A DNA stretch of 64,000 nucleotides from Cryptomeria japonica. Taxonomy: Eukaryota > Streptophyta > Pinopsida > Cupressales > Cupressaceae. The notes under the pieces were generated by a model, which searched no databases, was not told the origin of the DNA, and saw only the letters and a program-made list of their open reading frames with translations. A program made the translations under genes and the position numbers. Below are positions 34,948 through 47,559 of this stretch, in pieces. The number at the start of each line of letters is the position of its first letter. The stretch's first letter is position 1. The stretch covers positions 762,530,673-762,594,672 of the forward strand of contig NC_081408.1 in NCBI RefSeq assembly GCF_030272615.1. The letters run 5' to 3'.

Positions 34948-37761
34948 ATGTCTATTGAAACAAGGTTCCAAGCACCAATGATGCAACAAAGTTTGATGTA
35001 TCAACCAACAATGCAATCAAATTTTAATCCAAGGCAATCACAATTACATCCAACCCAACAACAAGGCAATATCGATCAAACTTTTTATGATGAAACAAGT
35101 TTCCAAATACAAAAACTAGAGGAGAAACTAGCTCAAGAAGAGGAGATATTGGAACAAAGAGTGAAAAACATTGAGAAGAATAGATCACAAATGTCCAAAA
35201 TGTTTCAAAAATTTCCAAGTCAAAATCCAAAGATTGAGCCAATTGATGTAAGATCTCTTCTTGAACGATTAGACATACTAGCTCTCCTCTCACAAATAGA
35301 GATGATGAAACAATTTCAAGAAAGGAGACAACATCAATTTCAACATTATGTGCCTCCACAACAAGAACAAGGTGTTTACTATCAATCAGATTTTCAACCA
35401 ATACAACCAATTGTTCAACATATACAACCAACACAACCAATGGTCCAATTTCAATAATATGTCCAACCAACTATACAATGTCAACAAATAATTCAACCAA
35501 TGGTGGAATATAAATGTCAACAACCACAACCAAACATTCAAAAACAAAGGTTGCAGCACATACCAAGCCAAGTTTCAAACATGTCGGAACAATTGAACCA
35601 AGTCCAATATCAAAACATGACATTAAACCAAAAACAAGTTCAAATTCCAAATACAACTATGTCAAAACCTCGAAAGAAAGGTGGCTTTATTGCAAGGCTC
35701 TTAAGGAACCTACCAAGTGAGTTCTTTGAGGAAGATCAAAATAATACAATTATGTCTAGCAATGCCCCATCCCCCCGCAAACAAATTGACTCTCCAGTGG
35801 CATCTATCCCTACACCTTTAGAAGTTTCACAAGAACCTTCTATATTGTCCTCATCAAACAATACACCCAAGGATGAAATTACCCAAGGGCTATCCATAAT
35901 TGATTGCCAAGATAATCCAATTCATGATGCACATCATTGTCATGTTTCAGAAATACAAGACCCAATGCCACCATGCACTTTAATGCCATTACCTATTTTA
36001 GAGGACCCCATTCGAAGTCCCTCTTCCTCATGTTCAAGCATTGATTCCTTGCTAGAATCCATCACAAATGTTCAAAGTGCATTTCCTTCATGCCAAAACA
36101 TTGATCCCTTGTCAGAATCCCCCATGCATATCCAAAGTCCAACCTCATGTCAAGAGGATAATTTAGAACATGAAGAAACGCATGTTAAAATAGATCAAGA
36201 TCAAGATCTTGAAACCTTATCATCCCATCCAATTGTTGACCAGGACCCCATCTTCCTAGACACTCATGACAATTCCCCTATTCTTGTCCATCCTATCCAA
36301 AGTCCTATTGACACTCCATTCCCCAGGCAAGATTAAGATATCCCAGTCCATCCAATCCCAAATGATCCCCTTCCATTTCATGAACACAATGTCCTTTCAA
36401 ATCCCATTGGCATTCCACTTCCTAAGACAGATCAAGATATCCCTTCCATCCTTTCCGATGATCCCATTGAAAGTCAAGAGAAAAGCACCTTTAAAGAGGA
36501 TTCCAATGATCTTCATCCTTATCAAGATCAAATTATTCCTTCAGATCCTCCACAAGATCCACTTGTTCCTCCATCTCCTTGTCCTAATGCTCCATATACA
36601 CTCCAAGATCGTATTTCTTGTGATGATCCTGTTATTCCTCCCATTCTATCTCTTGAAGACCCTGTCATTGAACCATGTCCACTACACAATCCTAGTTCCC
36701 CTCATGATCCTAATCCCCTTCATGATTCTAATGTGTCAGTGCAAGATGTTCATGAACCCTTGACATGCATAATGGGTTCTTCCACTTTGGTGCAATCCGA
36801 TCCACTTCAAGATCTCATTATTTCTCTCATATCATATCCACCTCATAATGGACTCGCGTCTTCTTCCCAAAGAAAAGAGTCTCCTACAAGTCAAGATATT
36901 CATAAAGGCAAAGGAGTAGACCTTCATGAGAAAGAACCCCTCCATATCAAAGAAAATATTAAGGGTCATGTCTACACAACTCACTCTCAAGACGTTGGTA
37001 TCCCTCCATCACAATCCAAACATATCCCTTCCCCATCATACTTTCCATCCATCTTAGGTCCTTATATCCCTTCGTCCTCTATGCAAGGTCAGCAAAGGCA
37101 CACATCCTTGAGTAAATTTCATCCATCCAAAATAAGTCCATTTCATTCATATCCATCCATGCATTCCTTTCCTCCTCCAAGCAATTTGGATGCCAAGTAT
37201 AAAAGTCATAAGTCTAGCAATCCACATGTATTCAAGGATCAACATGTCCAATATAATCGACATGTCAAAACAAAGAACGATATGATCTATAAAGAAAAAG
37301 AAATATCCAAAAGGCCACAAAGGTCCACTGAGCAAAATAAAGCAAAGTCAAAATATATATGGGTTCCTAAATCCCTTGTGCAAGCAATGCACTCCAAGGA
37401 ACCACAAAAGCATGAAAAATCAAAAACCATGTGGATCCCTAAGTGGCTCCTTGAAGCACAAAATCCTAAAGAAACATCCAACTTGGCATCCAAAATTGCT
37501 ATTCCTCCATCCAAACCATCCAAGTCTATTCCTCCATCTGTTTTGGGCCCTTATGTCCCAAAATCCATAGCATTTCCTTCGTTAAAATCTCAATATCCAA
37601 AATATGTCTTTCCTCCATCAGTCCATCACCCCTCAAGGTGTGTGCCAATGTTGATCTTGCCTTCATTTCTATCCACTCAAGCACAATTCTTCCAATACCC
37701 TATCCATTATCCAATGCATATTTTCCATCCTTCCATCCCTCTGGTCCAATCCTTTGCATAA
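34948..37761 (+). pseudogene. Long low-complexity ORF of E5
   Basis: One frame of about 938 codons, MSIETRFQAPMMQQSL to LVQSFA, with TAA at 35455 and 36334. N-terminus Gln/Met-rich; coiled coil LEEKLAQEEEILEQRVKNIE; then Pro/Gln-rich (35340-35660), then Ser/Asp/Pro/His segments with internal duplications (about 36040-36150). Near the end, a duplicated motif KSKYIWVPKSLVQA and KSKTMWIPKWLLEA at about 37345-37462. No zinc knuckle, DSG, integrase or FVDD. Not recognised; perhaps a structural protein or a much-altered gag. Confidence 0.55.
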
Positions 37762-39836
37762 ATCCTTGCCTTAGTTTCATCTCATTTTTCATGTCCTTAT
37801 CCTACCAACATCTTTGAGCATGTTTTTAAAGGTCATGGTCCATTTTTTTTCAAGGCTACTATCTAAACAAAAAGACGCTTGAGTCCTTCTTCCATCCCCT
37901 ATCATGTGTCCATCTCTTATTGAAAAAGCCAAACAAAAGTGAAAAAAAAAAAAAAAAGAAAAAAAGAAAAAGAAAGAAAAAAGTAAAGCAAAAATAATTC
38001 GCCCTCTAGTGAAAACCTAGTAAACAGGCGCCTTGGGCAAGTACCATGATGAAAACCTGGCAAACAAGCGTCATGTGTAATCTATGAACTTCTTGCATAT
38101 CGTACTTGGGGGCAGGTTTCCTCCTTCATATCTTATTGCCCTTCACTATCCTATCGAACCCCTGTCATTACCCTTCATATCCTATTGTCCCTCATGTCCA
38201 TTTCCTCTTTCCACCTTTGATCTTGACAAGGTTGACGATCTTCATGAGCATCATGCATCTTGTTTGCAGCTTTTAGTCCATCATAGCTTTTGGTATTTGT
38301 GCATTTGCTTATTATAACCTTTCATCCATATTCCCTATCTTATTGCAACTTTCTGCCACTATCCCTTAGCCTACCCCGACCTTCAGTCCATGTCCCTTAT
38401 CCATTCTTGGTCTTGCTTATCCTATCCATATCTTATCACTATCCATACACTCTTTTTCATTCATTGATCTTGATCTAACATAAGGACGCAAAATTTAAAC
38501 ATGGTTTCAAACACCTCTTGACATGTCCCTCATGCCATGTCACTGCTTTACATTGTCATATCCAATCTCTTGTCCCATCACGCAATAGCCCTTGGAAATT
38601 GCATCCGTCTTGTCTCCAATATAAAAGGCCTTTGTCTTCCCTCTATCCACCAACATTTCAGAAAGCTTGTTTATTCACCTGTCATATTCCTTGCCTTGCT
38701 AGACACTGGGGGCAAAATCATAAAAATTGAAAAATGTCCTGAAATAATTCAAAAAAATTGAAAAAATGTCCTGAAAAAATCCAAAAAAATCACATAATGT
38801 CCTGAAATAATCCAAAAAAATCAAATACAGTCCTGAAATAATCCAAAAAAAATCAAATAATGTCCTGAAATTAAAAAAAAAAATCAAATAATGTCCTGAA
38901 AAAAATCCCTAAAAAGTCAAATAAAGTCCTGAAAAAATGAACAAAAAAAATTGTAAAAACTCAAAAATGTAAAATAAAAAAAAATATATCCTCTTGGTGC
39001 ATAGATAGATCACTGAGTATACATCCAACGACACGCAATCCAACATTGTGCTTTAATGAAATCATGCTTAAACAGATGAACTTTTCAATCAAACCAGACA
39101 TTCAAACTGATCACAATTGTCTTCTCAATCGAACATCCGCATCACTATCATTCATCCTTGGCACACTATCATGGGTCTTATACAGGGTGTGGTATACTCG
39201 AAACCAAACTGTGTCCTATCTAAGATGGGGTACCGCATGTCCTGAAACCAGACAGCATGATCGTCTTATCAGCACTTTCAACTTTTGACAATGAAGATCA
39301 AGATGTTTGTTTGACTTGTTGGAATTTGTGCATCTTATCTTTTTACTGATTTATCTTTGGCTTCGATCATGTTCCTATGTTGCTCGATGATGTCATTGAG
39401 TGATTTAAAGTGACTGGGATGGTTCATGGTCGCTTTCTTTTTGTTGTGATTGTTGTTTGTCTGCGATGTGTCTATCTTTCGCAAAAAGGGTTGCATTTCA
39501 TCTCTGGCCTTCAATGCCATGATGCTACACATCCGTTTTGCTACATTAAATAAAGGTTCTCACCTACAAAGTGCATTACTGAAAGCAAGTTTTTTTCTTC
39601 ATCTCTAACTGTCCTCTGTCTAATTTCTTCTCACTAACATTTCTTCCATCAGTCTTTGTAGTCCATTCAAACCTATTATCTTATGTCATTCTTATCGATC
39701 AATTGGCCTCTTTTCTGAATTTTCCCGGCCAATTCCTCGAGGGGGCATGCATATGTCATTATTATTGTCTGGGGCATTTTCATTATTGTTCTTTGAAACA
39801 ACACTTAAAATCGCATTGTCTCAAAGAGGGGCAAAA
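37762..39836 (+). other. 3' non-coding region of E5 with polypurine tract
   Basis: 2 kb without a gene. An A-rich run (about 37938-37990), then GTGAAAACCTAGTAAACAGG and the near copy ATGAAAACCTGGCAAACAAG (about 38010-38070), the tandem repeat at 38721-38950, and TCAAAGAGGGGCAAAA at 39821-39836 as plus-strand primer against the LTR. Confidence 0.6.
38721..38950. repeat. Tandem repeat of about 30 bp, A-rich
   Basis: About seven units of ATGTCCTGAAATAATCC followed by AAAAAAATC, with drift. On minus it reads as Phe/Asp-rich chance ORFs. Confidence 0.8.
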
Positions 39837-41112
39837 TGTAGACACCTAAAAATGGTCAATGCTTGTGGAGTCATACTTTAACATTGACGCATTGCCTTAT
39901 TTTAGGTTTTTGCGTAGCATTAACATTTCTTCTATGTTGTGTACTTGGTCTTTATCATTTGCGAGCATCGAGTCCTTCTTCTGCATTCCTCATTCTTCTC
40001 GCTTTTGAATTAGGGTTTTGTCCTCTTATCAATCTTGTCGTTTTGTGATCGATTTGTCATTGATCCTCGTCCTTGTCAATCTCGTCATTTTGTGATCGAT
40101 TTGTCATCGATCCTTGTCCTCTTCAATCATGTCAATTGGTGCATATCAATTTGGTCTCTTTATCAATATTGGTCAATTTGTCAATCAATCTCAATTGTTT
40201 ATCAATCAAATCAATTCAAAATCATGGTCGAATCGACATCAAATCAATCTTACATCAAGACCTAATTGTCGTTCTTGCATTTCTAATTCATCTTCTAGGG
40301 TTTTATGATTTATTCATTTAATCCTGTTTGTCATTTCCCCCTCTAGGGTTAATAAATTATTTATTTATCCTAAGTATTCTTGTCACAATTAAATATTTAT
40401 TTAATTGGCTAATTAATTCCTCCTATTTTTGTAAATTAATTAATGAATGAGAAATTATTAATTAATTTACCTAATTTGCATCAATTTCCTAAATTCCAAG
40501 TCATCATTTCTAACCTAATTTTCTAATTTCTCCTAAATCCCTAAATGTCTATTTCTATTTCAAAATCTTGTCATAAATCCTTGCATAGAAATTTGTCATA
40601 AATTGTCATAAGTCCTTGCATAGAAATTTGTCATAAATTGTCATAAGTCCTTGCATAGCAATTTGTCATACACTTGTCATTTTTGCTATTCTTGATTTGA
40701 ATTTCTATTCAAATCACTTTCATGCTAATCTTGTCTTTTCTCCAATTTGTCTATAAATTGGATGAATTTCTTCAATCAAGGCCCCTGATCCCCATCTAAT
40801 AATCACTTTGTCGAATCAATCACGCTTTGAGTACTCTTGCGCTAATTGTCAATCTTGCTTTCACATTAGGTTTATGCACTTGAAGGTGAGATCCACAAAC
40901 AAAAGCTATTTGAAAAAGAAAGAAGGACAATGGAGCCACATGAAGGAGATATTCAAATCTGCATTTGGTTTGCTTAGCTTTTAATCTTGAATGTTTTGCT
41001 TTCATGTCTTTATTGAGTGTGTTTAGGATTGATCATTGCATTTGAGCTTTCGTGATTGAGCTAGATTAGTATTTTGATTTGCTTGTGATGATTTCCGATT
41101 TCCTATGCTACA
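39837..41112 (+). repeat. 3' LTR of E5
   Basis: 1,276 bp, TGTAGACACC to ATGCTACA. TATA box CTATAAATT at 40751-40759. About 36 bp longer than the 5' copy, owing to an extra repeat unit near 40590-40650. Confidence 0.93.
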
Positions 41113-41348
41113 AGCATATATCAAAATTTTGAAACCAGATACTTCTCCCTATTTGTCTCCAAAATAGATAGAGTACATCTCCCCCTTTATCAGAAGATCA
41201 AAATTTTAAAACCAAATACTTCTCCCCCTTTGCCAACAATGACAAAGTACCGTTGAACAACCCTATTTCCATTTGATATTGAAGTAATAAAAGTTTATGA
41301 CAACAATGAATAATACTTGTCAAAAACTGATTTATAGTCCTACAAAAA
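41113..41348 (-). promoter_or_regulatory. E3 region between ORF C and E5, purine boxes
   Basis: On plus ATCTCCCCCTTTATCAG (41177-41193) and TCTCCCCCTTTGCCAACAA (41221-41239): two polypurine-like boxes on minus just after the accessory ORF, about 200-290 bp (net of E5) before the terminal tract. No gene. Confidence 0.55.
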
Positions 41349-44300
41349 TTATTTCATGGATAGAGACCAAGACTCAAGTAGGGAGGTTGCCACTTCTTTT
41401 TCTATTTGCATCTGGGATACCTGTTCCTCCATGGCATCAACTATGCTCAGCTCCTGCATAACTGTCAAAGCATCTAGGTTCAGATAACACTTTTGAAGAA
41501 TTTGCAAACGTGGAAGTAAAACCAGTTGTAGCTCTTGCAAACCCTAGATCGTGTACTGATCTCTTGCTCCATTTTGGCTGACTGGATCTGGAACCGGTGA
41601 ACGGTTTGCCCATAAGTTGCAAAGGAATCATAGGGTGGCTTAAAGGTGCTCAAGTAGGACTGTAAGTCCGTTTGAAGCTTTTGCTTCTGAGTTAGCACAT
41701 CATCGTAAAATAGATGGGGTTGAAAGATTTTTCTTAGTAGCAAGTTTCCCTCATCCAAAGCATCCCTTATATCCTTTTGGTCTTTTAGAAGTTCAGACCA
41801 GAGCTCATTCAACTTTTTCACCAGAGCAATGTTAAGAGCCTTTTGATGCTCTTTCTTGACATTTGCCTCAGCTGCTTCTTCTAGACTCTGCACCTGATCA
41901 TCCACTACAGTACATATTAGTTTGAGCTATGCTAGTGATGATTCAATGCTGGGAAGATTGGTACCAGGGATCAAACCGGTAAGTGTGTCTACAGCCACTT
42001 GAATGATATCTTGCTCCTTTTTCCTTCGTATGATTTCAAGGCACTCTTGAGCAACCTTCATTCTTTGCATAAACTCTGACTCACTGGTAGACTGGAGATA
42101 GATAGGACTAGAGATATCAGCCGGTTTGGCTTGACTCTCGATTGCCTTCGGAGTCTCCATCTATGTGCTCTTCATTGCTTTCACTACCTTGGCTGCTTCT
42201 TCCTTCTTCTTTTTCTCTACTTCCTGCTTCTGTTCTTGTGCCTTGTCTTCCTCTGCTTTCTTTTTCCTCTCTGTTTCCTTCCTCTTCTCTTCTTCTTTCT
42301 CTTCCTCTTCCTTCTTCTTCTTTTCTTCCTCTTCCTTCTTCTTTTCTTCCTCTTCTTTCTTCTTCTTTTCTTCCTCTTCCTTCTTCTTCTTCTATTCCTC
42401 TTCCTTATTCTTCTTCTCTTCCTCTTCCTTCTTCTTCTTCTCTTCCTTATCCTCTTCTTCTTTCTTTTTCCTCTCATCTTCCTCTTTCCACTTTTTCTCA
42501 TCTTCATCCCTCTTCTTCTTCTCTTCATGTTCCTTGGCCGCTTCTTGTGTGTCCTTGGCTTGCTCACTGCCCTGTTTGGCTTGTTGACCCTATTTTGTTC
42601 CTTCAGAAGGTATGTCTTGAGTGACATCTTATATGTCCAGTGCATCGACATCAATAGTGTCGATTGGTTCTTCAACTAGGTTTCCTTCTTCATCAAAAAC
42701 TTCATTCGGTTTGAATACAACCGGTTCTTTTTCCACTCGGAGGTTGGCCATTCATGCTTTGTGAGAATTGATAGCATAATCCATATGTTGATGAGTGTCA
42801 TTTTCAACATCATCAATTCTCCCCTCTAATAGCCATAGTCTTCTTCTCCTTGTGAAGAAGAGTCCTTTGTTCTGATCCAGGACATCAAATAATTCTGAAT
42901 TTGAGAGGTCGAGAAAGTACTCTGCAAAGAATTTCTCCCTAATCTCCTGTTCTTTCTCAATAGTAATGCGCCATTTATTATCTAATGCTTTATATAAAGA
43001 ATCTAGTGTCTGAGATTTAATCTTTTATGGCGACCGGTCATTTTTACACAAATAAATAATGATTTCCTATAATACTTCTTCTTTCTCCTCATCACTGAAA
43101 TCATCATAATAATCAACTAAATCATGGATTAATTTTCTCCTAATATTCTTTATTGTCCTTTGATAATGTGTCAAAGGTTTGTATGAGGAGATATTAATAT
43201 TTACCGGTGTGGATGCTGTCGGTTCATTCTTCTTCACCTTCTTTGTCTGCCTAGCCTTCTTTGGCTTATCATCAAACTCAGTCTCTTCGAAGTCTGATTC
43301 ATTTAACTTAGTCTTCCTTTTTCTTTCAAAGACTTTTGTCGGTGCCACTTCCAGTTTCTTCTTTGCTGGTGACCGCTTGGTCACTCTTGGAGTTGCAGTG
43401 GTAGCCAGTGTCGATGCTACAGGCACTGCCTTGGCTTTCTTTGCTGCCGGTTCTTTTCCTTTCTTAATAGATGGTTCCTCAGCTGGTGCAATCCTCTCCA
43501 AATAGGTTTTGGTCCTCTTAGCCTTAGGATCAAGAGGCGAGGCAATAAGGGTTGAGGCATACCCTTCCAGCATATCATACATAACCTCATAGCCCATTGG
43601 CTCCACTTCCTCCATTCTAGGCTGAACAGCCTCCATTAGGCATTTGTCCACCTGAATGGTGAAACAGATGTCATATTCATATTTCTTAACGATGTCACCT
43701 GAGATCCTTACCCTTTGACTCATCTTTCTTCTGAACTCATCAAAATATTTGTTCAGCACTTCAGGGTAACCGGTTCTAATGGTTTGTATGCTTTCCTTGA
43801 TCTTCTTGGTTACCGGTTGGTCAGGAGACCACTGGACATCTCCTACTCCAAGAAAGTAGCCTTGGAAATAGAAAAACAACCCAACCAGTAGTTGTTCGAA
43901 CTTGAATCTTAGTGCATTATCCTGCTTAATCGACTTTAGATTAGACAAGAGTTGCCTCTGCATACCGGTGCATAGGTCAAATGATGCGTCCTCTTTAATC
44001 ATCCGGTAAGCGACATTTACCGCTGTAGCAAATACAGAATTAATCCTGCTGGCTAAGAATGTTCTGTAGCCTATCACCATGCAGGCATATTTCACCAAAT
44101 CATCCTTGATAGGATTAACTGTCATACCCCATGAGTCACTTGTTGAACCAGTGAGCTTGGCTATTTCCGTTTTGCTTACCGTTCTAAGGGCTGGCACTTC
44201 CTTTGTATTGCAAAAACCGGTGACTGCATGAATTGCCTGTGGCATGATATCATGCATCCTCTCCAGGTACATTTTGTCACCATGGACTCTGCTCAAGATG

Positions 44301-44599
44301 ATCCTGATGTGATCCTTCGTAAAATCTTCCAAAAAGTATATTGCATTATGGAGTTTCTTCTTCTCTAGGATACTAAACTCCGATTTTATTTTCTTGTCCT
44401 TGCCGCAAAATAAACCTAACTAGGTTTGAATCACTAAAGACCCTAGGTCTTCTATTTTGCAATCAATATAATCTAAAATTCCCTCTTCAACTATGACTCC
44501 AGTTGGAACTTGTCATAAGGCATTCTATTTGGACTTCCTTTGAATGAAACTTTCCGACTCAATGGATGTGCTAGAACTGGTATGAGATTCGGAAGCCAT
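41349..44599 (-). pseudogene. Accessory ORF C (E3)
   Basis: ATG 44599 starts MASESHTSSSTSIESESF. One frame down to about 41540, then a frameshift into a last segment (LVLLPRLQILQKCYLNL) ending at 41349. Stops: three in the first 90 codons, then 43069 and at least five more. The 44332-43067 part is open and holds the conserved domain: IILSRVHGDKMYLERM, AVTGFC, ACMVIGYRTF, RINSVFATAVNVAYRMI, LRFKFEQLLVGLFFYF, EYDICFTIQ, EPMGYEVMYD. Then Lys/Pro-rich, a Lys/Glu repeat region (42190-42530) and coiled coil. Length about 1,080 codons. Function unknown. Confidence 0.72.
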
Positions 44600-45047
44600 T
44601 GTTGAGTATTTTAAGAACACAAAAAAATACCTTTACAACGCGAATTTAAGGCTTCTTGATTCTACTTCACTCCACTCTCCATTGGTTGCCAAATCACCGC
44701 TTTGTGTTCTCCACGACCGCTTGCAAACTGGATTTGAATCTCGTTCAAGACTTTTCAACTTCTTGAAATCTTAGCTCAAATCGCCTTTTCTTCACTCTGG
44801 ACTTTGAAAAACTTTTCTTCACTCGAAATCAGATAGTGAGAAATGATTTGAAATATGCTTTTATACATGTCTCTCACCTACTGCCATTAATGCTCTTCTA
44901 TTAGGGCATAAACCCTAATTTGCCTCTTTCACCATTTCCGGTCTTCTACCAAGCAATAGGTATTACATACCGGTTAAGGTCTTTTACCGATGTAACCAGG
45001 GGTTCACAATCATTTTGCCATTTTCTCCCCCTAAGCCTCTTTTGAGC
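44600..45047 (-). promoter_or_regulatory. Spacer and candidate internal promoter before ORF C
   Basis: On minus TGTATAAAAGCAT (44869-44857), a good TATA box 265 bp before ATG 44599, followed by a purine-rich leader and AAAGGTATTT at 44634-44625. No ORF. Suggests transcription of the accessory ORF independent of the LTR. Inference. Confidence 0.4.
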
Positions 45048-46325
45048 TTAGTTTGTCGGTTTTGATATTTCTACACTAGGTGCAGAAACCGGTTCCTCTT
45101 CCAACATCGTTGGTTTCTTCCTGCAGGTTTTGTTCATGTCAGCTTGAACTTTTTCAACATCAACTTCTCCTTTCTGAGTGACTGGTATATCATCAGATAT
45201 ACTCTTTCTGCTTCTACAAAATCTTGCAATGTGACTCGGTTTGTTGCAGTGATAGCAAACCAATCCAGGTGCTCTCCAAGATCCATTGTTCATGTTTCCA
45301 TTCTTCCTTCTGCATGTAGCAACAGTGTGACCATGTCCATGACAAATCCAATAGTTTTCTCTCCATCCGGTTGCAGATTGATAACCATTGTTGCCTGACT
45401 GATAATTGTGAGCATTAAATCGGTTAGGGTTCTGGTTCACAAAAGATTCTGGACCAGCTCTTTGGGTCCTCTGAGGATATCTTCCGGTATTGTTAATGAC
45501 AAACCTGCACTCAGATGCTCTATACCCAAACTTGTTGCATGCATAACAATGACCATTGAACTTATTGGATCTAGGTACATTGTTGATAAAGAAAGGAAAA
45601 TTATTGTAGGCTTTGCTCCTACATACATTGGCAGTGTGTCCTTCTTTAAGACAGTTAAAGTAAACAGGTTTGAATTTTTGCTTACTTTTTCCTTTGAGTG
45701 TTGGTTGCTTCTTTGATGCTTTAGCATTTGTTCTTGAGGATTCTCCTTCCTCATGTCCAGAGAAACCAAGTCCATTGGTATTCTTTACTGGTCTAGATGA
45801 CTCAAGCTTTTGCTCTAGCTTGATAGTACTTTTGCTGAACTTAGCAAGTATTTCCTTTGACTTAGAGAATTCTTTGGAAATAGCAGTATTTGTCTCCATT
45901 AGGCTTGCATTTTCGGAGATGGCTATGTTCAGTTCTCCTTGCATGTCTTCCTTTTCCATTTTTCTCTCATGAAGGCGAGCAGTTAGTGCACTGATCTCTT
46001 GTTTCAACTTGGAGATCTCATGATCTTTGTCCTTTACCAGATCTTCAGCTTTTCTCTGGTTCTCAAGCTCTTGACTAAATCGGATAGTCAGTCCTTCCAA
46101 CTCCTTTCTTAGATTGGAGTTTGAATCATTCAGCTTATTTACTTCTATAATCATGGCTTCCATATTTGCTTCATCTTCAGAACTACTTTCAGATAGCTCC
46201 ATCAGCTTCTCTGCATGTTCTCTCCTTTTTGCTTGAGATGCCTTGTATTTGACCATAAGATCATCATAGGCTTGCTTAGACTAAGTGAGTCATTGAGTAA
46301 GTTCCCTCAAGGTGTATTCCCCCAT
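45048..46325 (-). pseudogene. gag-like coiled-coil, four-knuckle protein (E3)
   Basis: ATG 46325 reads MGEYTLRELTQ and meets TGA and TAG within 15 codons; open from 46256 to 45048 (402 residues). Coiled coil to about residue 160, basic linker (KKQPTLKGKSKQKFK), then knuckles FNCLKEGHTANVC (first Cys lost), CYACNKFGYRASEC (His to Tyr), WICHGHGHTVATC (first Cys lost) and intact CYHCNKPSHIARFC. Three of four knuckles each lack a single zinc ligand. No UBN2 signature and no protease follows. Confidence 0.82.
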
Positions 46326-46360
46326 ATCTCTTTCCAAGTGGTTAAACTTATAGAAAGGTA

Positions 46361-46375
46361 GGCTCTGATACCAAT
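46361..46375 (-). promoter_or_regulatory. Primer binding site (E3)
   Basis: On minus ATTGGTATCAGAGCC directly after the 5' LTR; full iMet match shared with the pol-bearing E4, E6 and E7. Confidence 0.92.
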
Positions 46376-47554
46376 TGATGAATACTAAGAGGGGGGGTGA
46401 ATTAGTATGCCAAAAATCATTGTACTTAAACACTTAAACAGTCTGAAGATAAACTGGTAAAACAGTTTAATAGACAGACCGGTTATCACACATGCAAACC
46501 AAAATGCAAATAAAGCATTCAACCACAAAAGCAATACAACCATAACACAAGATATTTGGCGTGGAAACCCAAATGGGAAAAACCATGGTGAGATGGAACT
46601 CACAAGTCACTATCTATAGAATAGAAACTAGACTGGTTAAGGTTAGACCGATTAAGGTCTTACAATGTTCTTCACTAGAACAGATCCTATTAGGAATCTC
46701 AATCTCTGTTAGGAGATAAGTTCGATTAAAGACTACCTTGCTAGAGGATTTTAGATTCACAGTGGTGAACCACCTTGTTAGAGGATTTTACAAAGGCTTT
46801 TAGGCCTACCTAGTTAAGGGCTACAGACTTGTCAAAGATGTGAGTAATCAACAAGTGTTTGATCTATCTAATAGCATAGACTACTTGATTAGATCCAGTA
46901 TAGTTCACTGCTAATGCATTCTAGCATTACTTCAATCTTCTCTATCTCTCTCTCTCTCAGTTACAACTTGATCTTCTCAAATAAGATCGCTCTTTCAACA
47001 ACTCAACAATCACCTTAAACCCTAGCACAACATAAACCCTTTCAGCAACAACCTAAAACCCTAGACATGGTGTCCTTTTAAAGGAATCTGATTTCCTGTC
47101 AGTCCAATAGGATTACATTACAATTTCCTAGGTTCAATGAATCTAGACATACTCAGTAACACGGCACAAAAAGCACCGTCAGTGTGTCGGCATTGTCAAT
47201 CAAACGGTGGATTGGTAACTCATCACAAAATGTCGGTTGGTAACTCATCACAAAGTATTACCAGTTCATGCAAAATACCGGTTGCCAGTTTGACAAAAAT
47301 GAAGACTGGTAAGAATGTGTTATGTCACTTTGCTCCCTCATACCGCTTGAGATCTATGAACCGCTTGGGGTTGACATGTCACTTCAGACCGGGAAACACA
47401 TTCTGCAAAATCACCAATAGTCTAAAGACTAGAATACAACATACCGGTTGGAACAAATACCGGTTGAGCTCTAGCTCATACATATAAAGTGGATCTCAAT
47501 GCAAGTGTGTGTCCATCAATGATAATCACAACATAAACATCAAAAATGCCAACA
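46376..47554 (-). repeat. 5' LTR of E3
   Basis: 1,179 bp; partner of 29996-31158, nearly identical except a short insertion near 46630 (GGTTAAGGTTAGACC) and scattered changes. Conserved block 46559-46606. Confidence 0.93.
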
Positions 47555-47559
47555 AAATC

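Larger units (their letters stand above)
31347..41112 (+). mobile_element. E5: gypsy-like LTR element without pol
   Basis: 9,766 bp, LTRs 31347-32586 and 39837-41112 with AGCAT at 31342-31346 and 41113-41117. LTR ends TGTAGACACC and ATGCTACA and the polypurine tract AAAGAGGGGCAAAA suggest gypsy type, but no gag, protease, integrase or reverse transcriptase is readable in 7.25 kb. It has a minisatellite in the leader and one long low-complexity ORF. A large non-autonomous derivative (LARD-like). Confidence 0.88.
29996..47554 (-). mobile_element. E3: complete pol-less LTR element, minus strand
   Basis: LTRs 29996-31158 and 46376-47554, perfect AAATC at 29991-29995 and 47555-47559. On minus: 5' LTR, iMet primer site, gag-like gene (46325-45048), spacer with TATAAAA, accessory ORF C (44599-41349), polypurine boxes, nested E5, 3' LTR. 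Net about 7.8 kb, without pol. LTRs look highly similar, so the insertion is younger than E2. Confidence 0.93.

Noticed and set aside
35024-35656. Minus-strand Val/Leu-rich ORFs
   Set aside because: Antisense to the Gln/Pro-rich ORF of E5; composition is a mirror of CAA/CCA codons.
36266-36763. Plus-strand ORF in a second frame of 165 residues
   Set aside because: The main frame of the E5 ORF is open across the same stretch except one stop and keeps the same composition; the second frame is a shadow.
42131-42679. Plus-strand Leu/Ser/Phe-rich ORFs of 140-182 residues
   Set aside because: They are the antisense of the Lys/Glu-repeat part of accessory ORF C; the lack of stops comes from the CT-rich repeat.
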